Positions 55,341 through 64,000 of a stretch of 64,000 bases of DNA are shown here, piece after piece. The notes under the pieces were generated by a model. The model did no database searches, was not told the DNA's origin, and worked only from the letters and a program-made list of their open reading frames with translations. This DNA comes from Flaccisagitta enflata (Eukaryota > Chaetognatha > Sagittoidea > Aphragmophora): positions 46,686,001 through 46,750,000 of the forward strand of contig OZ231128.1 of NCBI GenBank assembly GCA_965153355.1. Reading direction: 5' to 3'. The number at the start of each line of letters is the position of its first letter. Position 1 is the stretch's first letter. Both the position numbers and the translations under genes were made by a program.

Positions 55341-55744
55341 GGGCAGCGGCCCCAAAGGGGACAAAGTTCTGTAGCCGTTCGTTGTTAGTCCTCCCCAGGC
55401 GTTTTCAGGCCTAAAATCTACCTTCTCAAGCCTGAAATCTACACTCTCAGGCCTGAAATCAGTCCTCATAGATTCAAGGCCCGAGAGGGCAGATTTTAGT
55501 CCTGAGAGGATAGATTTCAGGCCTGAGAAGTCAGATTTTAGGCGTGAGAGAGCCTGGGCGGACTGACGGAGGAACAGACGAATGGATGAACAAAAGTCCC
55601 CCTGTGTTCTACAGGACTTCGTCCCCTTTAGAGCCACTTGCCCTGCTTTCTCTTATGAGGTTACTCCAATTCACATTCATGCAAAGCAGAGCAACGGGTA
55701 TCGCTGACCACATATTGCCCTTGGGCGACCTGTTCTTCTGTATA
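55341..55744 (-). mobile_element. GGGCAGCGGCC foldback element, unit 2 copy
   Basis: Duplicate of 49550-49953. Confidence 0.72.
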
Positions 55745-56748
55745 CGTTACTGTGTGTCGGTTCGTTCGCCGCTTACAATTTTAGTTGCAGACACGCAACT
55801 CTCGAGGGGGCTTTTTCCGTTTGTCCGTCGATCTATCCGTTTGTTCGTTTATCAGTTTGTTACGCACCATGTGAAAAGTGTGAAAACGCTCATGTCTAAT
55901 ACTCTGTGTGTGTGTGGGGGGGGGGGAGATCTGCAACATTGTTGTAAGTTTGTACCCCCGGGTAAGATAAGACTGTTAGAAATATAGCGCTTTCTCGAGA
56001 GCTTTGCTATTTTGCTTTCTGGTCCAAAACTGGTGTAGAGTTCCCCAAAAGGCCAAGGAATGGTTAGATTATGAAAAAAAACCCAAAGTGTCCCTAGATT
56101 ACATCCATATGTACAATTTTTTACTTGTCTTTGCTAGCAACAACCACAAGGAGAAATATAAAGGAAAAGTTTTGAGTTTGGCTAAAATTGATTTTAAAAA
56201 TTCCTGACTGAGCAGAGGTTCTCCAAAGTAGCTAAATCATCTCTAACCTCAATTCTGAGCATAATCAAGCCCTATTGTGAGCCTCTCAAAACACTTAATC
56301 GTCAGAGGATTTTCTGTCTACACAGCTTCATAACAAGGGCGAGTTCCCTGAAGTCTATCAAGTTGGGTCTCAAAATGTGCGCAATATCTTGGGTTAATGT
56401 CTGTATAAAAATGCCAATCCATAGGTTACTGATAATTATTTCTTTTATCAAAAAGTTAGGGGTTATAGACTAAGATTGGACTTGTATGTATATGAGTTGA
56501 AGCAAATATTGTACAGAAATAAAGTACCTTTTGCTTTTTCAGTTGACAAGTATTTTGTAACTATATTTTAACTTTTTGTTGCACATGTCATACAAATTAG
56601 GGGCTAAATAGGGATTTAGAAAAAACGGAAGATAAATAAAATTTAAAAAAAAAAATAGTAAGTGTGTTTGATTTAATATCCCAACACCTGATAATGATGA
56701 TCAGATCAAAAAACCTTTTGCATTTTGACACACCCGAATGTAGCAGTA

Positions 56749-57358
56749 CTATCTAGGAAATAATTATGGAATCAAAAAGGTTGCGATTTGATTTATCTAT
56801 TGAATTTTGTTAAAACCATGATGCTGATAGTGTGAGCACCTCAGGTGACATTTTTGTTAACTAACATCTTCAGTTTTGTAGGTGGGGAGCAGTCTGTAAA
56901 GATTTTCATACAGTTTAGCAAGGTGTTGTTTGGTCATCTATGAGCAGTTATTGCCAGCGTTTTGTTTCATGGAGTGTTTGTACGGTTTTGTTTGTCATTT
57001 CTAAACGATTAAAGTCACTGAAACCAGGTTGCACTCATCTTGAAGATTTTTTGATGTAGATTAATTTGCTTTTTTATAAAATGTTGTTAGGTTTTCTAGA
57101 AGTGGAGATATTTCAAGAAAAAGATATACCTATTTCTTTTTATCTATCATTCTCAATATTTTTCACCAATTTTGAAAATGAAAGTTTTCACTCTTTTGCT
57201 TGCCATTTCTAAACGGTTTGAGTCACAGTGACCAGATTGAACTCATCTTGAAGATTTTTTGATGTAGATAAATTTGCTTTTTTAAAAAAGTTATCTAGCT
57301 TTTCTAAAAGCCATGATATCTAAGGTAAAAGTTGATTCCATAATCATTTCCTAGATAG
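56749..57358. mobile_element. CTATCTAGG MITE, unit 3 copy
   Basis: Same as 50958-51567. Confidence 0.8.
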
Positions 57359-57484
57359 TATATAAGCCATCACTTGCAATGTCATATGGGACACAAATAC
57401 AGGGTTGGCAACAACAATAACAGCAACAGCAACAACAATGAAAGCAACAGGCACAACAACAACAACAACAACAAAAACAACAAA

Positions 57485-57573
<89 letters not shown>

Positions 57574-57717
57574 CGAAAACAACAACAAAAACAACAACAA
57601 AAACAACGAAAACAACAACAAAAACAACAACAACAGAAACAACCACAACGACAGAAACAAAAACTACAATTCACTCTCTTTCCTTTGTGTCCTTGATCAT
57701 TCCAACAATGCAAACAG

Positions 57718-57897
57718 GATGGCGAGATATTCTTTAGCAACTGCGAGTGTATTGACGCATCAATGGACATAAAGTTTGAGGCCAAGATGGGATATTGCGA
57801 AGGGAATTTCTGCACCAAAAGTGCCATCTACATTACGCTGCTAGTTTTGTGGGCGGTCGTAAGCAATTCAAATGACATCAGTGGAACTCTTTTCAAG
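57718..57897 (+). CDS. OATP exon 9, cassette 3
   Basis: Same protein as cassettes 1 and 2; splice sites intact. Confidence 0.88.
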
Positions 57898-58224
57898 GTG
57901 TGTATGAAAGTTTGTCAAGATTACCACTCAACACTACAGTATGCTTTTTTTCGTTTGTAAAATTCTATGACGACGTTATTCAAAAAGTAGTTGAAATAAT
58001 TGATTTCCGCAAGATGTCCCTGGAAGGTACAATAGATGCATTTTTAGTCGCGGACAAGCGACTCTAAACCTTGTTGTGTCGGTCGGTATGTCAGTATGTT
58101 GGTATGTTGAGACAGAGACAGAGAGGGACAGAGACAGAGAGAGACAGAGGGAGACAGAGAGAGACAGAGGACACATGTATATCCATTTCCCCCTTCTCAC
58201 CCGATCTCTCTTACCTTCTCTTAG

Positions 58225-58468
58225 TATCGCGCGATTAAAGACGACCAAAAGGCGATGGCCAACGGGTTCAGTCAGATTTCAGCGGCGATTCTTCGCGGCT
58301 TGTTCTCGGCTTTGGTCGTCGGCAACCTCATCGACTCCACTTGCAGCATTTGGAAGCAACAATGCGGCAGACAAAAACATTGCTTCATCTACGACATGAA
58401 GAGTTATCATTTTCTCGTTCACATTCTCATCGTCGTCTTCCAAATTCCCTCCATATTGCTCTGTATCG
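58225..58468 (+). CDS. OATP exon 10, cassette 3
   Basis: Same protein; shares CGC with cassette 2 and AGC with cassette 1. Confidence 0.88.
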
Positions 58469-58689
58469 GTACGTGCGCGCTTTTTCGTTCCTTGGCAGTA
58501 TACGGTTACGTGCTTTGGGTTTGCGAGCGTGCGCGTGTGTACGGACGGTTATCTAAGTTTATTAAGTGTGTGATTGAATGGAGGGATAGACATAAACAGA
58601 CAGGACGACCGGACAGCAAGAGGAACAAAGACAAACAGGACAGGCAGATCGACAGTGGCAAACATGGGCTCAAAACCTTGTCCAGTAAA

Positions 58690-58811
58690 AACAAGGCCAA
58701 GTGGGCCAATAGGTCCGACGTGTGGATCGTCGAACGAATGCGTTACCGACCAACCGACCAACCGACCGACGGACACAGCCAGTTATAGAGGTGCTTTGTC
58801 GCACCTAAAAA
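58690..58811 (+). mobile_element. Subfamily D element, unit 3 copy
   Basis: Duplicate of 47725-47846. Confidence 0.78.
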
Positions 58812-58920
58812 CCAGGGGCAATGCTGCCAACGCCTGACAGACGCATGGCCCATACGGTATGGGAGGCACTAACTTAGTATCTTGTAACTTCTCTGTACTT
58901 TCAATTGACAATTGATTCAG

Positions 58921-59021
58921 GTTCGTTCGTGGAGGCCAGAAAAAGAAATTGGGATCATCTCGACAAGAAGATAAAAGACGTTGAGAATAATGAACAATCG
59001 GAAACGTTTGTTAAGACCTAA
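58921..59021 (+). CDS. OATP exon 11, cassette 3
   Basis: Identical coding sequence and stop to the other cassettes; AATAAA at 59021-59026. Confidence 0.88.
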
Positions 59022-59030
59022 ATAAAGGTC

Positions 59031-59247
59031 TTTTTAGTCGCGTGCATGCGACTCTACAACCCGCTCTGTCCGTCGGTCCGTCCGTCCGTCCGTCGGTCAA
59101 TACGTCAGTCTGTTATGCTTAGCTTTTTTGGCGTTTACAGGCGGTATTGGGGTTACTGCTCCTGCCCAACTGCTTGGTTGGTCAATTTTTTCACTGCCCC
59201 TGCCCACCCACATGCGACTTGGGCAGCTGTGTATCCGGCCTTGTTTT
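59031..59247 (-). mobile_element. Subfamily A element, unit 3 copy
   Basis: Duplicate of 48066-48282. Confidence 0.78.
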
Positions 59248-60276
59248 CATGTGTCGAGCCATTCACAGCATTCATCAGCAATAACTGACGCGGGGTTACA
59301 ATATCGTCGCGGAAGGGTGGGCAAGAACCACCAACCCCCTTTACCACACCCCCAAACAAACAAACCACAACCCCCCCCCTTCCACAACTCTCACACACAG
59401 TATCTTTAAAAACACAATTTCACACTTTCCAACTCGAGCATGACGGACAGACCGACAGACCAACACGACGGATTGACGGACAAAGCCTCCTTAGAGTCGT
59501 TTTTCTACAACTGTAAAGCTGTCAGTCTCTTAGACAGTCTTTTTGCCTACCTTTACCTATTGGACTTTTTTCTAAGTCGATAATGCTCGAATTGTATATG
59601 GTTGGAAAGGGAAAAACAAGTAACTCAGGGTTACAATATCGACCAAGCAGAGTTGTCATGAGTCCATAGCTAAAGAAATTGGACATACTCCAGTCGATAA
59701 TGCGACATTGTCTCAGATCAGCTGTTGAGTATACACTATACAGCGACGTTTCCCCCTCCTTACCTTGCTTCCCCACCACAATTTTGATTAGGTTGGATCA
59801 ACATGCTATGTTATACCTTCTTTATGTAGTTATCTTCACTTGAATTTTATTGCGTTGAATAAAATGTTGATGTTTTTTTTTATAATCGTGCTCAGTTATT
59901 AAAGTTTCTGTTACAATAAAGCTACAGTTATTTACAGCTTTTTTATGATCTTTTTTCAGTAAATGCAAAAAAAAGTGAACGACGGAAGTCATAAGAGTTT
60001 ACGTGTATTATAGATATTCAGTTGGGCATATAGGTGTTTCAATTACAACACCATTTTTAGACCTATTGCACAGGTCGAACGAATTGCCTAAGTGGTATTT
60101 AGTAAATACTAAATACTCACCATGTCATGGGAATATAGATATATGATCTAGCTGTCATTAACAGGTAGATATAAATCGTGGAATGTTCATTAGCGTGTGG
60201 GACACCGTGGTTGGGTGGTTGTATGTGTCGTTGAGTGTTTGTTTGTTTGCGAGTGTGTTTGTCTTCGTTTGTTTAA

Positions 60277-60886
60277 GACGGCTTCCCTCCGAAGGCAACA
60301 TTTGTGTTTCAAAGAAGGTCAAAATAGAAAAAATGTATAAATTAAAATGTAAAAATAAATGAATAAAAGTGATTGAGATAGCTCAGACATCATATTTAAA
60401 AGAAAAATTTGCATTTACTTAGCAAGAGGACCAAGTTTAGCCAATGTTACCAAAAAGATTGTCTTAAAAATTTATACTTTTTTCATTTTTGGTCACTGAC
60501 AAGGGGCTGGTCGAAATTCTAAATTTGCATAGGAAATGAAAAAATGAAAAAACAAAGAACATAGTTCTCTTCCCAAATCGATTACAGAGAGAACTATGTC
60601 TTTTAAAATGCAAAATTTCCCTGTGTTTGGCTTTCTTAGAATTTCGACCTCAGAAAATGAAAAAAAGTGTAAGCAGAAATTCACTAAAAAACATCATTTT
60701 CATGCTTATTTTCATGTGAAACGCATAGTTCAAGTTATATTTTAAGTCAAAATATGATTAAAATGTATGCACCAAGTGTCCTTAGAGACAATTTGTCCAC
60801 TTATAGCATTCCGCCTTCATTATTGTCCTGATAATAATGCAAAAAGTATGGTGAAACACTTCATTTTTATTCATAAATTTTCTGTC
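60277..60886. mobile_element. GACGGC-ended MITE in TTAA, unit 3
   Basis: Same insertion as 54495-55099, flanked by TTAA at 60273-60276 and 60887-60890, with a small length difference. Confidence 0.85.
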
Positions 60887-61127
60887 TTAATGTTATTTGT
60901 GACTTTTCAAAGGTAAACTACGATAAAAAGACTTGATGTTAACAAATGCTATCAACGCTCTGTCTCTCAATTTGGTACACCTTGACTACCAAATCACTTA
61001 AAAACTGCAAAGCGTCGTTTTGACCTTAAGGATGTTCCGCCCACGTCTTCGATTTTTGTTCTCTGGAGTGACAGCTTCATCAGTCAATTTTATTCTTTTT
61101 GCATCAGGACTCTTCTCTTTGCTTATT

Positions 61128-61531
61128 GGGCAGCGGCCCCAAAGGGGACAAAGTTCTGTAGCCGTTCGTTGTTAGTCCTCCCCAGGCGTTTTCAGGCCTA
61201 AAATCTACCTTCTCAAGCCTGAAATCTACACTCTCAGGCCTGAAATCAGTCCTCATAGATTCAAGGCCCGAGAGGGCAGATTTTAGTCCTGAGAGGATAG
61301 ATTTCAGGCCTGAGAAGTCAGATTTTAGGCGTGAGAGAGCCTGGGCGGACTGACGGAGGAACAGACGAATGGATGAACAAAAGTCCCCCTGTGTTCTACA
61401 GGACTTCGTCCCCTTTAGAGCCACTTGCCCTGCTTTCTCTTATGAGGTTACTCCAATTCACATTCATGCAAAGCAGAGCAACGGGTATCGCTGACCACAT
61501 ATTGCCCTTGGGCGACCTGTTCTTCTGTATA
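61128..61531 (-). mobile_element. GGGCAGCGGCC foldback element, unit 3 copy
   Basis: Duplicate of 49550-49953. Confidence 0.72.
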
Positions 61532-62088
61532 CGTTACTGTGTGTCGGTTCGTTCGCCGCTTACAATTTTAGTTGCAGACACGCAACTCTCGAGGGGGCTT
61601 TTTCCGTTTGTCCGTCGATCTATCCGTTTGTTCGTTTATCAGTTTGTTACGCACCATGTGAAAAGTGTGAAAACGCTCATGTCTAATACTCTGTGTGTGT
61701 GTGGGGGGGGGGGGGGAGATCTGCAACATTGTTGTAAGTTTGTACCCCCGGGTAAGATAAGACTGTTAGAAATATGCCCGACCAACGGCGCTTTCTCGAG
61801 AGCTTTGCTATTTTGCTTTCTGGTCCAAAACTGGTGTAGAGTTCCCCAAAAGGCCAAGGAATGGTTAGATTATGAAAAAAAAACCCAAAGTGTCCCTAGA
61901 TTACATCCATATGTACAATTTTTTACTTGTCTTTGCTAGCAACAACCACAAGGAGAAATATAAAGGAAAAGTTTTGAGTTTGGCTAAAATTGATTTTAAA
62001 AATTCCTGACTGAGCAGAGGTTCTCCAAAGTAGCTAAATCATCTCTAACCTCAATTCTGAGCATAATCAAGCCCTATTGTGAGCCTCT

Positions 62089-63037
62089 CATTTCCTCTTT
62101 ATTCCATTTTTGATGAATTTTAACGGCTAGAACCTCGTAATGAAATTGCCATTTTTGTATAATTTCGGCTCAAATTCCCAAGAAATTTGTAAGTGACCCC
62201 ACAAAGTATATTTTTTTTTGTATCAGCAATAGCCCTCCAAGGATGATCCACAAAAAAAAATCAACTCAATAACTTAAATCTTTTAGCTGCTGTGGCAAAA
62301 ACCCACGAATCCAAATCTGGTCTCTGCTCGCCTCCTAACATGAATAACAGCCGTAACTTGTTGCTGAGCACGAGAATTCCTCCACAGGTCGTTGAATCAT
62401 TACCCTGCCATTCCACTTCTTTTCCGCATCATTCAAGTAGCAGGGCAACTGATACAGCCGACCGCGATTTTGATTGAGAATCAAAAAGGTTTTGAGCGCA
62501 AAAAAGTTTTGAGCGCCAGTGCGTTTGCCTTGTCTGTTGACATGGATGGATGCTTGGAGTTGGACGGCCTTGTTTCTTCTCGGCGCTCGTGCACAGACTC
62601 CGTTTCGATCGTTTGTATTTTCCTGATTAGAAGAAACAAAAGTCGGTTTCTGTCTGGACGGTCGAAAACGGGGAGGAGGGGAAAGAAATATGAGGATGAT
62701 GAGGGGAAACTCTTTTAAAAGAGAAACAAGATACAGACGATAGTGAAATACAAGAAGGTATCCCTTAAAAAGTTTGGCACCTTCCCTACAATTTCAACTA
62801 CTGAGTCAAAAAATACACATAAAAGAATAAGGAATGAAACCTTGTGTCAGTATAATGGGCCTTACCAGGGTGATTTTGAGATTTATCACTAGCGTTGCTT
62901 TATAGTTGAAATATACATTTATAATATTTTGAAAATTTTAGCTATTCAAAGAGCTTTACTAACTTAGGCTAACAATATTTTTTTAAAAGTCGCACTGAGG
63001 AAGCAAATTATATTGATATGAAATTTTGTTTTTTATC
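62089..63037. other. Unique flank, only a relic element tail
   Basis: A diverged copy of the foldback-element tail (agcagggcaactgatacagccgacc) lies at 62440-62464. No gene was recognised. Confidence 0.45.
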
Positions 63038-63292
63038 TTATATATATTTTTTGACTGAATGGTTAAAGTTGTAGGGTGGTGCTAGACTATTTGGAGGGTT
63101 AACCTCATGTATTTCGCTTTCATCTGTAGAAGATGCAGAAGGTGGATGAAATTGTTCATTTCCTTCACTAGAAAACGACTGAAACATAAAAAAGGCTGGA
63201 AAAACAGAAGAAGACTGTCCGATCAAATTTCTCTCAAACTGCTTTAATTCTCTATCGGGGTATATTCGTCGATCAATTAGCGTGTATCCCAT
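63038..63292 (-). CDS. Possible terminal exon of a minus-strand gene
   Basis: 84 codons with protein-like, hydrophilic composition (DRELKQFERNLIG, then an acidic SSTDESEIHEVNPPNS stretch and a PPY). It is preceded on minus by an acceptor-like gatcattag and ends in a stop. No family recognised; the rest of the gene would lie beyond 63.3 kb or outside the window. Could be chance. Confidence 0.25.
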   Translation of the reverse strand: MGYTLIDRRIYPDRELKQFERNLIGQSSSVFPAFFMFQSFSSEGNEQFHPPSASSTDESEIHEVNPPNSLAPPYNFNHSVKKYI

Positions 63293-63324
63293 CTAATGAT
63301 CTGATGATCTTATGAACTACAATG

Positions 63325-63482
63325 TTTAGTCGCGTGCACGCGACTCTACACCCTGCTCTGTCGGTCGGTAGATCGGAAGGTCGGTAACAAATACTATTGA
63401 ATTTTGAGCGGCTTTAGCATTACGGCCCGTGCCCAACCGTCCATGACCGTCTTGCCTATCATGCCGTGTATCCGGCCTTGTT
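63325..63482 (-). mobile_element. AACAAGG...TAAA element, ends not matching
   Basis: Foot AGTCGCGTGCACGCGACT (63328-63345) and head AACAAGGCCGGATACACGGC at the other end. The inner motif reads GGTCATGGAC, which does not complement the foot. It is the clearest exception to the paired-end rule. Confidence 0.7.
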
Positions 63483-64000
63483 CCTCTCTCCTTTCCTCCA
63501 CCAACCCATTTCTGATACCCAAGGAGGGGGTGATTAGGGGGTGATAGGGGGGTGACGGGTACTTATTTTTCATGGTGGTGGGATCCAGGGCACTGTGGGG
63601 GGATTTTGGTGGGAATGTATTTTTTTATGAAAGACTGATGAGTCCAGGTAAGACTTATCTTTAATTCATAATTGTGATTGATATCTCTGCTCAACCGTCC
63701 ACTGATCTTCAAATTTGAGCCTCGTATCTCCATTTTGAAGCTGCGAGGCTGATTTAGAGATTGGAAAGACTACTCCTTCCACTCCACCTCCCGTTGTACT
63801 CTACTGACTCCCATTCCAGCCTCTTCACCTTCTCCCCTCCTCGGCCCCCCTGATCACCAGTAGATGGGGGTGAAAATTTGTCACTAGATTAATTTGTCAC
63901 TACCCACCCGATAGATTTTCTCACTCCAACAGTCCCGCTCTTAATTACCTCGCTCACCTCCGCTCCTACTCACCATCATCGACTCCACTATCTCTAGCTC
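63483..64000. other. No recognised feature
   Basis: G-runs (GGGGGTGATAGGGGGGTGA near 63525-63560) and a pyrimidine-rich stretch at 63770-64000. No gene seen. Confidence 0.5.

Larger units (their letters stand above)
50496..56286 (+). repeat. Tandem duplication unit 2 (5.8 kb)
   Basis: Near-identical to unit 1 apart from the missing 45508 insertion and the added 605-bp TTAA MITE at 54495-55099, plus microsatellite length changes. Confidence 0.92.
56287..62088 (+). repeat. Tandem duplication unit 3 (5.8 kb)
   Basis: Shares nearly all diagnostic changes with unit 2, including the TTAA MITE, so it most simply derives from unit 2. It ends at gagcctct, where unique sequence (tttcctctttatt) starts. 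Confidence 0.92.

Noticed and set aside
63640-63660. Hammerhead-like core CTGATGAGTCC
   Set aside because: The required downstream GAAA after a closing stem II is absent, and no matching stems I and III are visible.

Overview
The window is animal (metazoan) nuclear DNA. Evidence: GT-AG introns, a multi-exon organic-anion transporter (OATP/SLCO) gene with a Kazal-type loop, a C2H2 zinc-finger gene, and a very dense load of microsatellites, palindromic MITEs and short interspersed elements. Nothing is bacterial or viral. An AT-rich, repeat-rich invertebrate is likely; I cannot name the phylum.

Layout. 1-7 kb: interspersed elements of two families with the same plan. 7.1-28 kb: an AT-rich satellite built on the palindrome CATAAATTTATG, about 146 bp per unit where best ordered, in two opposite orientations. 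It is split by a 15.6-kb nest: an AACAAGG...TAAAAA element holds a mariner-like palindrome, which holds a hAT-like element and a 10.25-kb CACTC-ended element, which holds further elements. 29.2-48.1 kb: an OATP gene on the plus strand, 11 exons with consistent phases, 642 residues. Its large fourth intron holds a minus-strand intronless 15-finger zinc-finger gene and several TA-flanked MITEs. 45.1-62.1 kb: the last three OATP exons with their introns and 3' flank are present three times in tandem, with identical protein output. 62-64 kb: mostly empty, one possible minus-strand exon and one more interspersed element.

Main discovery candidate. About twenty copies of a short interspersed element share a head (AACAAGGCC), a 9-10 base motif just inside it, a loop of (GACCGACG)-like or other simple repeats, and a foot that is the reverse complement of the motif followed by TAAAAA. 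The motif differs between subfamilies (AGTCGCGTGC, AGTCGCGGAC, AGTTGCGGAC, AGGTGCGAC), and in most copies with both ends the foot changes with it, so complementarity is kept; 63.3 kb is a clear exception. A second, longer family (GGGCAGCGGCCCC...) has the same plan. One copy at 45.5 kb has empty orthologous sites in the two sister duplications, which shows the insertion product directly: a truncated element between repeats of about 49-54 bp. The design resembles Helentron-associated elements (HINE/DINE-1: subterminal inverted repeats, tandem-repeat core, 3' hairpin, T-rich target) and also SINEs with a 3' stem-loop; the sequence alone does not settle which.
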